DNA from: Prauserella rugosa
Lineage (GTDB): Bacteria > Actinomycetota > Actinomycetes > Mycobacteriales > Pseudonocardiaceae
Length of the DNA stretch: 64,000 nt
Assembly (NCBI RefSeq): GCF_000719975.1
Contig: NZ_JOIJ01000002.1
Span: forward strand, 460,517 to 524,516
Reading direction: 5' to 3'
A model generated the notes under the pieces. The model saw only the letters and a program-made list of their open reading frames with translations. It was not told the DNA's origin and made no database searches. A program made the translations under genes and the position numbers. Position 1 is the stretch's first letter. Every line of letters starts with the position of its first letter. Shown here in pieces: positions 37,594 to 47,381 of the stretch.

Positions 37594-38888
37594 GACCTCT
37601 TCCGTTTCCCGGACGGCGTGCCGGACCGGCGCGGACGCTGGTTCCGGTGCCGGTCCTTCGCCTTCGGCGTGCGAGCAGGCACCGACGCGGCCGCGGCGTA
37701 CGCCCGTTCCTTGCGCAGTTCGGTTTCCAGCTGTTCGTCGTCGCCGGGGTCGAAGTCGTCGTCGACGTCGGTCTCGGAGCCGCCGGCGGCCTCCTCCCGC
37801 GCAGCCGCGCGGGAGGACTGTGCGCGCCGTTCGGCGACGCGCTCGGCCTGTTCACGGTAGGCCGTCTCGCGCATCTTGAACGTCACCAGCAGCGGCGTGG
37901 CCAGCAGCACCGAGGACACGACGCCGACCAGCATGCCCGTGAGCTGCACCAACGCCAGATCCTGCAACGTGCCGGACCCGAGCAGGAGGTAACCGACGAC
38001 CATCAGGCCGAGCACCGGAAGCAGCGCGATGACCGAGGTGTTGATCGACCGCATCAACGTCTGGTTGAGCGCGAGGTTGGCGGCTTCGCCGTACGTGCGC
38101 TTGGTCAGGTTGAGCAGGCCACGGGTGTTCTCCTTGACCTTGTCGAACACGACGACTGTGTCGTAGAGCGAGTAGCCGAGGATCGTCAGCAGACCGATCA
38201 CGGTCGCCGGCGTCACCTCGAAACCGACGATCGCATACACGCCCGCCGTCACGACGATGTCATGGATCAGCGTGATCAGGGCCGAGACGGCCATCCACTT
38301 CTCGAAGTAGATAACGAGGAAGATCGTCACCAGCACCATGAACACGGCGAGCGCGATCAGCGCCTGCTGGGAGATCTCCCCACCCCAGGACGCGCTGACC
38401 GCGCTATCACTGATGACGGACTGACTCGGCTGGCCGGTGGAGGCCAGCGGCTGGAACTCGTCGAACAGGGCACGTTTGGCCTCGACAACCTGGTTCGCGT
38501 CGAGCGTGCTCGAACGGACCTGGATGGTCGCCGACTCACCCACACCGACGACCTGGGCCTCAGCTGCAGCGACGCCCGTGACCTCGCTGATGACGTTGCT
38601 GGCCTCGTCCTCGTCGATCTGCCCCTGTGCGCCTCGGGCGGGCAGCTGGATCTGGGTGCCGCCCTCGAACTCGATGCCCAGGTTGAAGCCCTTGAGGCCC
38701 ATTCCGCCGATGCACACGAGGACCAGCACGGCGAACGCGATGTACCACTGCTTGCGGTGGCCGACGATGTCGAAGGCGCCGGTTCCGGTGTAGAGACGCT
38801 GGAACACCGACGTCTTCTTCGGCCCTCCGGACTGCGTGGGTGCCGCCTCGGCCGGGCTGCCCGTGGCGTTGTCGTTGTTCTCGGGCAC
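37590..38888 (-). CDS. secF: Protein translocase subunit SecF
   Basis: 432 residues from GTG 38888, one base after the secD stop. Six membrane helices with a large first periplasmic loop: LVCIGGMGLKGFNLGIEFEGGTQIQL is the first helix/P1 entry. The D4 region TPATVIGLLTILGYSLYDTVVVFDKVKEN and the SINTSVIALLPVLGLMVVG helix are SecF signatures. The C-terminal ~90 residues are a charged cytoplasmic tail ending in Arg/Lys-rich sequence. With SecD it uses the proton gradient to pull secreted proteins across the membrane. Confidence 0.95.
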   Translation of the reverse strand: MPENNDNATGSPAEAAPTQSGGPKKTSVFQRLYTGTGAFDIVGHRKQWYIAFAVLVLVCIGGMGLKGFNLGIEFEGGTQIQLPARGAQGQIDEDEASNVISEVTGVAAAEAQVVGVGESATIQVRSSTLDANQVVEAKRALFDEFQPLASTGQPSQSVISDSAVSASWGGEISQQALIALAVFMVLVTIFLVIYFEKWMAVSALITLIHDIVVTAGVYAIVGFEVTPATVIGLLTILGYSLYDTVVVFDKVKENTRGLLNLTKRTYGEAANLALNQTLMRSINTSVIALLPVLGLMVVGYLLLGSGTLQDLALVQLTGMLVGVVSSVLLATPLLVTFKMRETAYREQAERVAERRAQSSRAAAREEAAGGSETDVDDDFDPGDDEQLETELRKERAYAAAASVPARTPKAKDRHRNQRPRRSGTPSGKRKRS

Positions 38889-38889
38889 C

Positions 38890-40683
38890 TCACGCCCCCT
38901 TCGTCGCACTGATGTGGACGCCGCCGCGCCGTTGCTTGCCGAGCCGCTGCACCGCACCGAGTCCCGAGAGGGTCGGGCTCGAGAGCTTCTTGGACTTCGA
39001 CACCATCGCCACGAGCGGGTGCGTCACGAGGAACACGACGATCAGGTCGAGCACGGTCGACATGCCCAGGGTGAACGCGAAGCCGCGGACCTCACCCACC
39101 GCCAGGGCGTAGAGCACGCCCGCGCACAGGAACATGATCGCGTCGGAGGCGAGGATCGTGCGTCTCGCCCGGCTCCACGCTCGGGGCACCGCCGACCGGA
39201 AACTCTTGCCGTCGCGCATCTCGTCCTTCAGACGTTCGAAGTAGACGACGAACGAGTCGGCGGTGATGCCGATGGCGATGATGAATCCGGCGACACCGGC
39301 GAGGTCGAGGGTGAAGCCGATCCACCGTCCGAGCAGCACCAGTACGCCGTAGACGATCACCGCGGACAACGCGAGCGACAACACGGTCAGCACGCCGAGC
39401 ATGCGGTAGTAGACCAGGCAGTACACGAACACGAGCGCGATACCGATCGCACCCGCGATCAGGCCCGCCTCGAGCGAGGCAAGCCCGAGCGTCGGCGACA
39501 CCGTCGTGGCGTCGGACGACTCGAACGACAGCGGCAGCGAGCCGTACTGCAGGATGTCGGCCAGATTCTGTGCCTCGGCCTCGGTGAATTCACCGCTGAT
39601 CTGTGTCTGGCCGTTGGGGATGGCGGAATCGATCCGCGGCGCCGAAACGACACGGCTATCGAGCACGAACGCGGCGGACTGGCCGACGTTCTGCGACGTG
39701 TAGTCGGCCCAGGTCTCCGAGCCCTTGCCCTTGAACTGCAGGTTGACGACCCATCCGCCCTGCTGCGGCTGGAACGACGCCGACGAGTTCTCGATCTCGG
39801 TGCCTTCGAGGAAGACCGGGCCGAGGACGTACTTCTCGGTGCCGTCCTCGTTGCAGGTGACCAGCGGCCGGTTCGGGTCGTCGTTGCCAACGAGCGGGTC
39901 GTTGGGGTTGCACGTCAGGCCGGCCATGGCCTGCTGCTGGGCCTGCTGCGCGGCGGCCGCGCCCGCCTGGTCGCCCGGTTTGGGCATCAGCGCGGGGTTC
40001 TGCCGCTCCTGCTTGGCCCGTTCGATCTCCTGGGCGATCTCCTCCTCGGACTGCGGTCCGTTGGAGGCGGAGCCGGCGTCGGCGTCACCGCTGCCGCCGT
40101 CACCGCCGTCGCCCTGGGGTTGACTGCCACCGCCGCCCTGCGGGCTCTGCGCCGCGCCGGTGTCGCCGCCCTGGCCGGCCGAACCGTTCTGGGCGTCACC
40201 GGAGTTCTGTCCACCGGCGCCGGGTTGTCCCGGCTGGCCGCCCTGCTGTTGTTGCTGGTCCTGCCCGCCCTGTTGGTTCTGCTGGTTCTGGCCGGGCTGC
40301 TGGACCTGCTGGGCGTTGAGCACCGTGCGGAATCCGAGTTTGGCGGTGCGGCCGAGGTTCTTGGCCTGTTCGCCTTCCTCGCCGGGCACGGTGATGACGA
40401 CGTTGTTGCCGTCGAGCACCACCTCGGCACCGCTGACGCCGATGCCGTTGACGCGGGTCTCGATGATCTGCCGCGCCTGTTCGAGCTGTTCGGCCGACGG
40501 TGCCTGACCGTCCGGGGTTCGTGCGGTCAAGGTGACCCGGGTCCCGCCCTGAAGATCGATCCCCAGCTTCGGCGTCGGCTCCCGGTCACCGGTGAAGAAC
40601 ACCAGTGAGTACAGCGCGACGACGATGAGGACGAAAAAGCTCAGATAGCGTCCCGGGCGGATCTTCCCGGCCGGTGGTGCCAC
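38890..40683 (-). CDS. secD: Protein translocase subunit SecD with a Gln/Gly-rich insert
   Basis: 597 residues from GTG 40683 with GAGGAG ten bases before. TM1 (YLSFFVLIVVALYSLVFF) is followed by GIDLQGGTRVTL and the P1 domain. P1 is interrupted at about residues 125-230 by a Gln/Asn then Gly/Ser/Asp-rich stretch. The conserved core resumes (NPALMPKPGD onward) and ends with DLAGVAGFIIAIGITADSFVVYFERLKDE, the SecD D5 region, and further helices. Actinobacterial SecD often carries such linkers, though this one is long. It is the first gene of the secD-secF-apt-rel run. Confidence 0.95.
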   Translation of the reverse strand: MAPPAGKIRPGRYLSFFVLIVVALYSLVFFTGDREPTPKLGIDLQGGTRVTLTARTPDGQAPSAEQLEQARQIIETRVNGIGVSGAEVVLDGNNVVITVPGEEGEQAKNLGRTAKLGFRTVLNAQQVQQPGQNQQNQQGGQDQQQQQGGQPGQPGAGGQNSGDAQNGSAGQGGDTGAAQSPQGGGGSQPQGDGGDGGSGDADAGSASNGPQSEEEIAQEIERAKQERQNPALMPKPGDQAGAAAAQQAQQQAMAGLTCNPNDPLVGNDDPNRPLVTCNEDGTEKYVLGPVFLEGTEIENSSASFQPQQGGWVVNLQFKGKGSETWADYTSQNVGQSAAFVLDSRVVSAPRIDSAIPNGQTQISGEFTEAEAQNLADILQYGSLPLSFESSDATTVSPTLGLASLEAGLIAGAIGIALVFVYCLVYYRMLGVLTVLSLALSAVIVYGVLVLLGRWIGFTLDLAGVAGFIIAIGITADSFVVYFERLKDEMRDGKSFRSAVPRAWSRARRTILASDAIMFLCAGVLYALAVGEVRGFAFTLGMSTVLDLIVVFLVTHPLVAMVSKSKKLSSPTLSGLGAVQRLGKQRRGGVHISATKGA

Positions 40684-40950
40684 GTCGGTGGTTCTCCTCG
40701 AGATGTACAGCGGCTTGAGGTGTGCAGCGGCTCGCGTCGGCTCCGCTCGCTGCCGTGCGCCTACCGCGATGCGGGCCCGTGCACGCACGGTCCACACGCG
40801 GCTCGTGGCCGGCCCGCCGAACGAGGCGGACCGACCACGTACGCACGCAGCACCGAGACACTACTCGGCGCTACGTGAACACTGTGTGCGGAGCGGCGAA
40901 TTCGCGTCTGCCGATTCAGTGAATAACCGACGGACGTCGCGAATCCGGCT

Positions 40951-41355
40951 CTACTTCTTGTGCTCGAGCGGCTCGGCGACCTGGGCCGTGGAGCCGTTGT
41001 TGTCCGTGGTGGACGTCGCCGACACCTCGACGGCGGACTCGTCGGCGCTCTCGGCGGTCTTCTCGGAGCTGTCGTCGGCGTCCTCGTCGGGCATCGGGTC
41101 GATGCGCTCGCGGATGGCCTGACGCAGCCAGGTCGTCACGACGCCGTCGGCGATCTCGAGGTCGATCGTGCTCTCGTCGCTGGTGTCCGCGACGGTGGCG
41201 TACAGCCCGGACGTCGTCATCACACGGTCCCCGGGAGTCAGGCTGTTCTGCAGCTCCTGCTGCTGCGCCACCATCTTCTTCTGCTTGCGCGTGCCCATGA
41301 TCAGCGGGACCGCGAGCACGAGCATGAGCAGGAGCGGCAGGAAAAGGCCTTCCAT
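40951..41355 (-). CDS. yajC: Preprotein translocase subunit YajC
   Basis: 134 residues: one N-terminal membrane helix (LFLPLLLMLVLAVPLIMGT), then RKQKKMVAQQQELQNSLTPGDRVMTTSGLYATV, the YajC signature, and an acidic Ser/Asp/Glu tail. The ribosome site GGAGAACC precedes the ATG. YajC associates with SecDF. It lies 267 bp upstream of secD, a gap with no gene but with a lower-GC stretch around 40865-40930. Confidence 0.93.
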   Translation of the reverse strand: MEGLFLPLLLMLVLAVPLIMGTRKQKKMVAQQQELQNSLTPGDRVMTTSGLYATVADTSDESTIDLEIADGVVTTWLRQAIRERIDPMPDEDADDSSEKTAESADESAVEVSATSTTDNNGSTAQVAEPLEHKK

Positions 41356-41532
41356 GGTTCTCCATTCGAAGGACGTCTCCGCCGTGCGGTACGTCCACGT
41401 TGTCTGGATGGGCTCTCTCGAGTGTGCCAGGTGTGGCCGCCCGAACGGGCGACCCCCTTGCCCACTGCACCCCGGTGACGGGCGACGCCGTCGCGACGGG
41501 GCTCCGTACGCGGCGTGCGGAGCCGCCTCCCG

Positions 41533-42627
41533 TCAGTCGAACAACGTCGGTGCACCGGCGTCGACCCCGGCCGCGTCCGGCGGGGGCGCCAGCCCGAGGT
41601 GCTCCCACGCGGCCGCCGTAGCGATCCGGCCACGCGGGGTACGCGCGAGCATACCCGCACGCACGAGATACGGCTCACACACCTCTTCGACGGTCGTGGG
41701 CTCCTCCCCCACGGCGACGGCCAGCGTCGACACGCCGACCGGACCGCCACCGAACGACCGGACGAGCGCGGTCAGCACGGCGCGGTCGAGCCGGTCGAGG
41801 CCCAGCTCGTCGACGTCGTACACCTCGAGCGCGGCGCGCACCACTTCGAGCGTGGCCGCACCGTCGGCGCGAACCTCGGCGTAGTCGCGCACGCGGCGCA
41901 GGAGCCGGTTGGCGATGCGGGGCGTACCGCGGGAGCGGTGGGCGATCTCCGCCCTGCCCGCGTCGTCGATCGTGATGTCGAGCAGCGCCGCCGACCGCGC
42001 GACGACCTCGCCGAGTTCGGCGGGGCTGTAGAACTCCATCTGTCCGGTGAAGCCGAACCGGTCGCGCAGCGGACCGGTGAGCGAACCGGACCGCGTGGTG
42101 GCGCCCACGAGCGTGAACGGCGCGATCTCCAGTGGAATGCTCGTCGCACCGGGGCCCTTGCCGACGACGACGTCGACGCGGAAGTCCTCCATCGCGAGGT
42201 ACAGCATCTCCTCGGCGGGGCGGGCGATGCGGTGGATCTCGTCGATGAACAGCACGTCGCCCTCGGCGAGGTTCGAGAGCATGGCAGCCAGGTCGCCCGC
42301 GCGCTCGAGCGCGGGCCCCGAGGTGATGCGGATGGCCGCGCCGAGCTCGGCGGCGATGATCATGGCCAGGCTCGTCTTACCCAGACCGGGTGGACCGGAC
42401 AGCAGGACGTGGTCGGGCGGCACACCACGTTTGCGCGCGCTTTCGAGCACCAGTTGGAGCTGCTCGCGCACGCGGGGCTGGCCGACGAAGTCACCGAGCT
42501 GTTTCGGGCGCAGCGCCGTCTCGACCTCCCGGTCACCGGCCTGAGGGAACGCCGAGAGCGCCGCCTCGGAGGGCGGGTCGAGGTCGTCACCGAACGGTGC
42601 GGAGGACGTCATGTCGTCATCGTGCAT
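41533..42627 (-). CDS. ruvB: Holliday junction branch migration ATPase RuvB
   Basis: 364 residues. [19 protein letters not shown], Walker [19 protein letters not shown], Walker [30 protein letters not shown] and the winged-helix C-terminus ([21 protein letters not shown]) are all present. It drives branch migration with RuvA. The start is uncertain: MHDDD at 42627 or MTSSAPF 15 bp later, neither with a good ribosome site. It follows ruvA by 9 bp. Confidence 0.96.
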   Translation of the reverse strand: MHDDDMTSSAPFGDDLDPPSEAALSAFPQAGDREVETALRPKQLGDFVGQPRVREQLQLVLESARKRGVPPDHVLLSGPPGLGKTSLAMIIAAELGAAIRITSGPALERAGDLAAMLSNLAEGDVLFIDEIHRIARPAEEMLYLAMEDFRVDVVVGKGPGATSIPLEIAPFTLVGATTRSGSLTGPLRDRFGFTGQMEFYSPAELGEVVARSAALLDITIDDAGRAEIAHRSRGTPRIANRLLRRVRDYAEVRADGAATLEVVRAALEVYDVDELGLDRLDRAVLTALVRSFGGGPVGVSTLAVAVGEEPTTVEEVCEPYLVRAGMLARTPRGRIATAAAWEHLGLAPPPDAAGVDAGAPTLFD

Positions 42628-42636
42628 GGTGGGTGA

Positions 42637-43236
42637 TCAGCGCTTGGTGCCGAGGGTGGTCAGCGCCGCCCTGAGCAGGCCGGAGGTGTCGGCGTCGGCG
42701 TTCTCGGCCGCGACCTTGTCCACGGCCTGCTCGGCCTGCTTGGCGGCGAAGCCGAGCCCGACCAGCGCCTCGACGACCTCCGTGCGCACGGCACCGGCGG
42801 CGTGCTGGGCCTCCGCGCCCGCAGCGGCCGGATCCGCGGCGAGCACCTTGTCCCGCAGCTCCAGCGTGAGCCGCTCGGCACCCTTCCTTCCGATGCCGGG
42901 CACCTGCGTCAGCACCGTGATGTTGCCGTCGGCCAGCGCCGTACGCAGCTGGTCCGGGTCGAGCACGGCCAGCGCGGCCAACGCCAGGCGCGGGCCGATC
43001 CCCGACACGGTCTGCAGGAGGGCGAACAGGTCCCGCGCCTCCGTGTCGGCGAACCCGAACAGCGTCAACGAGTCCTCACGCACGACCAGCGAGGTCGCGA
43101 GCCGCGCCTGTTCGCCCCTGCGCAGCGTGGCCAGCGTCGCGGGCGTAGCCTGCACGGCCATCCCGACGCCGCCGACCTCGACGACCGCATGGTCCAGCCC
43201 GACCGACAGGACCTCGCCCTTCACCGAGGCGATCAC
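42637..43236 (-). CDS. ruvA: Holliday junction branch migration complex subunit RuvA
   Basis: 199 residues with [25 protein letters not shown] (OB fold), [20 protein letters not shown] and [19 protein letters not shown] (two helix-hairpin-helices) and a C-terminal RuvB-contacting domain. The GTG start overlaps the ruvC stop (GTGA), so ruvC, ruvA and ruvB are one operon. Confidence 0.96.
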   Translation of the reverse strand: MIASVKGEVLSVGLDHAVVEVGGVGMAVQATPATLATLRRGEQARLATSLVVREDSLTLFGFADTEARDLFALLQTVSGIGPRLALAALAVLDPDQLRTALADGNITVLTQVPGIGRKGAERLTLELRDKVLAADPAAAGAEAQHAAGAVRTEVVEALVGLGFAAKQAEQAVDKVAAENADADTSGLLRAALTTLGTKR

Positions 43237-43880
43237 CGGCGTGTCTCCCTTCGCGTGCGCGCGACGTTGGCGGATCCGGTGTTCCCGGCGCCGCCGCGGG
43301 CCTTGGCCGCGGCGGCGAGCTTGGCCTTGTGTGCGCGGGCGAGATCGGCCGCACGCGCCTCGGCCTCGGCGAGGCGTCCACGCATCGGCTCACGCCACAG
43401 GTGGCAGATGGCCAGGGCGAGCGCGTCGGCCGCGTCCGCGGGCTTCGGGCGCGCCTCGAGCTTCAGCAGCCGGGTCACCATGCCGGTGACCTGTGCCTTG
43501 TCGGCGCGGCCCGAGCCGGTGACGGCGGCCTTGACCTCGCTCGGCGTGTGGAACACGACCGGCAGCCCGCGTCGCGCCGCGCCCAGCGCGACCACCCCGC
43601 CCGCCTGAGCCGTACCCATGGCAGTGCGCACGTTGTGCTGGCTGAACACCCGCTCGACGGCGATGGCCTCGGGCCGATAGGTGTCGAGCCACTCCTCGAC
43701 GGCCTCGGAGATACGCAGCAGCCGCCGGGAGAGTTCGTCGTCGGCGGGGGTCCGGACGACGTCGACGGCCACACACGCCACCTGACGGCCGATGCCGCCG
43801 TCGACGACGCCGAGACCGCACCGGGTCAGTCCGGGATCCACACCCAGCACGCGCAACGGGTCTCCCCTGTCCGGGAACAT
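43233..43880 (-). CDS. ruvC: Crossover junction endodeoxyribonuclease RuvC
   Basis: Up to 215 residues. The first catalytic Asp is in [20 protein letters not shown], followed by [24 protein letters not shown] and the distal acids in [13 protein letters not shown]. RuvC resolves Holliday junctions handled by RuvAB. The ATG at 43880 lies inside a LexA-type box and has no ribosome site. A TTG at 43856, five bases after GGGGAG and just before RVLGVDPG, matches the M. tuberculosis start and is the better choice. A basic tail of ~45 residues extends the C-terminus. Confidence 0.94.
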   Translation of the reverse strand: MFPDRGDPLRVLGVDPGLTRCGLGVVDGGIGRQVACVAVDVVRTPADDELSRRLLRISEAVEEWLDTYRPEAIAVERVFSQHNVRTAMGTAQAGGVVALGAARRGLPVVFHTPSEVKAAVTGSGRADKAQVTGMVTRLLKLEARPKPADAADALALAICHLWREPMRGRLAEAEARAADLARAHKAKLAAAAKARGGAGNTGSANVARTRRETRR

Positions 43881-43886
43881 CAGTTC
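43871..43886. promoter_or_regulatory. LexA-type SOS box at the start of ruvC
   Basis: Read on the minus strand, TCGAACTGATGTTCCC has both GAAC and GTTC arms separated by four bases, two mismatches from TCGAAC-N4-GTTCGA. It directly precedes the likely TTG start. ruvC is LexA-controlled in M. tuberculosis, which supports the call. Confidence 0.65.
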
Positions 43887-44006
43887 GAGATCGCAAGACT
43901 ACCGGCCCGATCCCGGCCGGAGAGTGCAGGCGCGCCGGGCCGGGAGGCTGCGGGATCGGTCACGGCCGGGTGCGTCCGCCGACCCACCCGCGGCGGCTGC
44001 GCCGGT

Positions 44007-44543
44007 TCAGGGTCCGTCGACGCCGGGGGTCCAGCTCTCCGGCCTGCCGCTGGCGGTGAGGACCGGCTGCCACGACGCGAAGCCCTCGGGCGCCGAGCCG
44101 GTCCACGGCCAGTGTCCGTCCGGGGTCGGCACGATGATCTGCAGCGCGGGGAAGTCGCCCTCCGGGTAGACGACGAACGCACTGCCGAAGAACTCCGGGT
44201 AGTGCCCGGGCGCGACCTTCTCGAACGTGACGGGCACACCGTCGAAGAAGTCGTGGTAGAGCTCGCCGCACCGGAACTCCTCGCCGGTCGCGGCGCGGTC
44301 GACGTAGGCGTCGAGCAACACGGGAGCCAGCTGCGGGGGCAGACCGACGACGACGGCCTCGGGCACCCCGTGCATCGCCCAGGCGCACACGGTGAAGGCG
44401 TATCCGGCGCCGCGTTCGTCGGCCGCGACGCTGATGACCGCGTTGCCGCGCCTCTCGGCTTCGGCGACGATCCACTCGCGCAGTTCGTCGTCGGGGTCTG
44501 CGGTGTTCGCTGGCTCCGGCGTCTCGACAGTCACGGCGTGCAT
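44007..44543 (-). CDS. DUF4262 domain-containing protein
   Basis: 178 residues from ATG 44543. AYAFTVCAWAMHGVPEAVVVGLPPQLAPVLLDAYV and VPVTFEKVAPGHYPEFFGSAFVVY are typical of DUF4262, a small soluble domain of unknown biochemical role. It lies alone between ruvC and yebC. A GTG four codons later is a possible start. Confidence 0.75.
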   Translation of the reverse strand: MHAVTVETPEPANTADPDDELREWIVAEAERRGNAVISVAADERGAGYAFTVCAWAMHGVPEAVVVGLPPQLAPVLLDAYVDRAATGEEFRCGELYHDFFDGVPVTFEKVAPGHYPEFFGSAFVVYPEGDFPALQIIVPTPDGHWPWTGSAPEGFASWQPVLTASGRPESWTPGVDGP

Positions 44544-44628
44544 TCTGCCGTATGCACCCGGCCGGTTCCCACCACCCGGGGCCAAGAATCTCCGCCGGGA
44601 CGCGGAAGTCCCGGCACCGCAACGAAAA

Positions 44629-44658
44629 ACGCCCGGCGGCACGCGTGCCGCCGGGCGT
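44629..44658 (-). terminator. Rho-independent terminator after yebC
   Basis: A perfect 15+15 bp inverted repeat (ACGCCCGGCGGCACG, then its complement) followed, on the minus strand, by GTTTTTCGTT. It lies 48 bp past the yebC stop, so it ends the pdxT-yebC transcript before the DUF4262 gene. Confidence 0.85.
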
Positions 44659-44706
44659 CCCGGTCTCGGCCGCACACCCGGATCGCGAGGTGCGGGCCCG
44701 CCTCCG

Positions 44707-45459
44707 TCATGCCGTCGCTTCGGCCATGACCTCGTCGCTGACGTCGAAGTTGGCGTAGACGTTCTGCACGTCGTCGCAGTCCTCGAGCGCATCGATCAGC
44801 TTGAAGATCTTCTTCGCGCCCTCGGCATCCAGCGGCACGTTCACCGACGGCTGGAAGCTGAGTTCCGCGGACTCGTAGTCGTAACCCGCCTCCTGCAGCG
44901 CGGTGCGGACGGCCACGAGGTCGCCGGGCTCGCTCACGATCTCGAAGCTCTCGCCCAGGTCGTTGACCTCCTCGGCGCCCGCGTCGAGGACGGCCATGAG
45001 CACGTCGTCCTCCGTGGCGTCCCCCTTGGACATGATCACGATGCCCTTGCGCGTGAACAGGTAGGCCACCGAGCCGGGGTCGGCGAGCGAGCCGCCGTTG
45101 CGGGTCAGCGCGGTGCGCACCTCGCCAGCGGCACGGTTCTTGTTGTCGGTGAGGCACTCGATGAGCACGGCGACGCCGTTCGCGCCGTAGCCCTCGTACG
45201 TGATCTCCTCCCAGTCGGCGCCGCCGGCTTCCTCACCGGCGCCGCGCTTGCGCGCGCGCTCGACGTTGTCGGCCGGAACCGAGTTCTTCTTCGCCTTCTG
45301 AATGGCGTCGAACAGCGTCGGGTTCGCGTCCGGGTCGCCCCCGCCCGTACGCGCAGCGACCTCGATGTTCTTGATCAACTTCGCGAACAGCTTGCCACGC
45401 TTGGCGTCGAGGGCGGCCTTCTTGTGCTTTGTGGTGGCCCACTTGGAGTGGCCGCTCAT
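44707..45459 (-). CDS. yebC: YebC/PmpR family protein (TACO1-like)
   Basis: 250 residues starting [37 protein letters not shown], the invariant YebC signature. [27 protein letters not shown] and [19 protein letters not shown] follow. The family was annotated as transcription regulators; members are also reported to help ribosomes through difficult sequences. Its start overlaps the pdxT stop (ATGA), and a strong terminator follows. Confidence 0.95.
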   Translation of the reverse strand: MSGHSKWATTKHKKAALDAKRGKLFAKLIKNIEVAARTGGGDPDANPTLFDAIQKAKKNSVPADNVERARKRGAGEEAGGADWEEITYEGYGANGVAVLIECLTDNKNRAAGEVRTALTRNGGSLADPGSVAYLFTRKGIVIMSKGDATEDDVLMAVLDAGAEEVNDLGESFEIVSEPGDLVAVRTALQEAGYDYESAELSFQPSVNVPLDAEGAKKIFKLIDALEDCDDVQNVYANFDVSDEVMAEATA

Positions 45460-46175
45460 CTCTCCTCCAGATCAACCAGATCTACGTCGTCTTCAGCGTC
45501 TTCCGCGCCGTCAGCGTCTTGCGCGTCTTGCGCGTCTTCCGCATCTTGCGCGTCTTTCGCGATGCCCACGAACAGTCGGTGCACTCTCTCATCCCCGGTG
45601 AGTTCGGGGTGGAACGCGGTTGCGAGCACCGAGCCCTGGCGGACCGCGACGATCCTATCGGCAGCGTCCCCCGCATCCGCGGTGTGCGGCACCCTGGCCA
45701 GCACCTCGACCCCGGCACCGGCCTGCTCGACCCACGGCGCGCGGATGAACACCGCGTGCACGGGCTCGCCCGAACCGCCCGCGCCGGTGAACTCGAGATC
45801 GGCCTCGAACGAGTCGACCTGCCTGCCGAACGCGTTGCGCCGCACGACGATGTCCAGCGCGCCGAGCTGCTGCTGGTCAGGCCTGCCGTCGAGCACCTGA
45901 CGGGCCAACAGGATCATGCCGGCACACGAGCCGTAGGCGGGCATGCCCGCGGCCAACCGGTCGCGAAGCGGTTCGAGCAGGCCGAACGAGACCAACAAGC
46001 GGGACATGGTCGTCGATTCCCCGCCGGGCAGGACGAGACCGTCGACGTCGGCGAGCTCCTCGGGCCTGCGCACCGGCACCGCGCGTGCACCGGCGCGTTC
46101 GAGCGCGCCGGCGTGTTCGCGCACGTCACCCTGCAGGGCAAGCACACCGATCGTCGGCCGGGCGGTCACGGGCAT
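45456..46175 (-). CDS. pdxT: Pyridoxal 5'-phosphate synthase glutaminase subunit PdxT
   Basis: 239 residues: [33 protein letters not shown], the nucleophile Cys in [14 protein letters not shown], and the His/Glu pair in [16 protein letters not shown]. PdxT releases ammonia from glutamine for PdxS. The C-terminus carries seven D-A-(Q/E) repeats and an acidic end, about 35 residues beyond usual PdxT. The pdxS partner is on the same strand but separated by three genes (azlD, azlC and a divergent regulator). Confidence 0.94.
   Translation of the reverse strand: MPVTARPTIGVLALQGDVREHAGALERAGARAVPVRRPEELADVDGLVLPGGESTTMSRLLVSFGLLEPLRDRLAAGMPAYGSCAGMILLARQVLDGRPDQQQLGALDIVVRRNAFGRQVDSFEADLEFTGAGGSGEPVHAVFIRAPWVEQAGAGVEVLARVPHTADAGDAADRIVAVRQGSVLATAFHPELTGDERVHRLFVGIAKDAQDAEDAQDAQDADGAEDAEDDVDLVDLEER
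45492..45554. repeat. Seven 9-bp tandem repeats at the 3' end of pdxT
   Basis: Seven units near TTGCGCGTC (plus strand) encode [12 protein letters not shown] in the C-terminal tail. The repeat keeps the frame and adds negative charge outside the catalytic fold. Confidence 0.88.
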
Positions 46176-46308
46176 CGTCGTTGTCGTCCTCCTGGTCCGG
46201 CCACCTGGCGAACCCAGGGAACCGCGGGCGCCTCGAGCGTCGAGGCAAACGTGCAGGTCACGGTCCACCCAGCTTACCCGGGTCGATGATCGGAGCCCCG
46301 GAGCCGGG

Positions 46309-46632
46309 TCACGGAACGCCGAGGAGGCGCAGCCCGGCGGCAGTCGCCGCGGCGGCGACCACCACGACCACGAACGGCGCCTTGCGCCAGGCGAGCACGC
46401 CGCCCACCACGACACCGGCGGGCCGGGCCACGCCCGCGAAGCCGCCGTCCTCCACGAGGGCGGAGGTGGCCACGAGCGCGGCCAGCAGCACGACGGCCGA
46501 GGTCGCCATGAGCTGCTCGACCCTCTCGGACAACTCCACCCGGCTGCGCAGCGCAGGTCCGGCGAATCGGAACGCGAACGTGCCGACACCGAGGACCACG
46601 GTGGCGACGACGAGCGCGAGCGGACTGATCAC
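46309..46632 (-). CDS. azlD: AzlD-family branched-chain amino acid exporter small subunit
   Basis: 107 residues, about four hydrophobic helices ([66 protein letters not shown]). It has the FRFAGPAL and [10 protein letters not shown] motifs of AzlD. The GTG start overlaps the azlC stop (GTGA). With AzlC it forms a branched-chain amino acid exporter. Confidence 0.88.
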   Translation of the reverse strand: MISPLALVVATVVLGVGTFAFRFAGPALRSRVELSERVEQLMATSAVVLLAALVATSALVEDGGFAGVARPAGVVVGGVLAWRKAPFVVVVVAAAATAAGLRLLGVP

Positions 46633-47381
46633 GAGGCACCCTCCTGCGTCGACTCCTGCTCGCGGCTCTGTTTGTGGCTCTGTTCGCTGCGATCGGCGTT
46701 CCGCGGCCTGCGCACGGTGAGCAACACCCCGGCCAGCGCGAGCAGCACGGGTACGCCGGCGGGCAGCAGCGGGGTCGCGGCCAGTGCGAGGACGACACCC
46801 ACCAGCACCGCGATCCGCGTCGAACGGTCCTTCAGCGACGGCAGGACGAGCGCGAGCAGTACAGCGGGGAACGCGGCGTCCAGCCCGAGGGCGTCGGTGT
46901 CGGAGATGACCGTGCCACCGAAGGCGCCCGCGACGACGCCGAGGTTCCAGCACCCGAACAGGCCGATGCCGCAGGTCCAGAACGCGGTCCTGCGCTTGTC
47001 GGCGTCCCGCTGGGCGAGGGCGAACGCCACCGTCTCGTCGATCATCAGGTGGGCACCGACCGCGCGGCGCAGGAGGCTGCGACCGAACACGTCACCGACG
47101 GCGAACCCGAACGGCAGGTGCCGCGCGTTGACCAGCAGTCCGGCGAGCACCGCCGCGACGGGGTTGCCACCGGAGGCGATCAGCCCGACGAACATGAACT
47201 GCGCCGCGCCCGCGAACACGACGACGGACATGAGCATCGGAAGCCACAGGGGCAGCCCGGAACTGACGGTGATGGCACCGAAGGAGGCACCGACGAGTCC
47301 GTCGGCGGCGCAGACGAGCGCGATGTCCCGTAACAGCCGCGGACCGAGCCGATTTGTTAGTGTTCGCCATATCGAACGCAT
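46629..47381 (-). CDS. azlC: AzlC-family branched-chain amino acid exporter large subunit
   Basis: 250 residues with 6-7 membrane helices. GLVGASFGAITVSSGLPLWLPMLMSVVVFAGAAQFMFVGLIASGG and LLVNARHLPFGFAVG are AzlC signatures, and GAHLMIDETVAFALA follows. The C-terminus is a charged tail. Its ATG lies only about 9-10 bases beyond a readable promoter, so the transcript may be nearly leaderless. It is divergent from an XRE-cupin regulator, the usual partner of azlCD. Confidence 0.92.
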   Translation of the reverse strand: MRSIWRTLTNRLGPRLLRDIALVCAADGLVGASFGAITVSSGLPLWLPMLMSVVVFAGAAQFMFVGLIASGGNPVAAVLAGLLVNARHLPFGFAVGDVFGRSLLRRAVGAHLMIDETVAFALAQRDADKRRTAFWTCGIGLFGCWNLGVVAGAFGGTVISDTDALGLDAAFPAVLLALVLPSLKDRSTRIAVLVGVVLALAATPLLPAGVPVLLALAGVLLTVRRPRNADRSEQSHKQSREQESTQEGAS

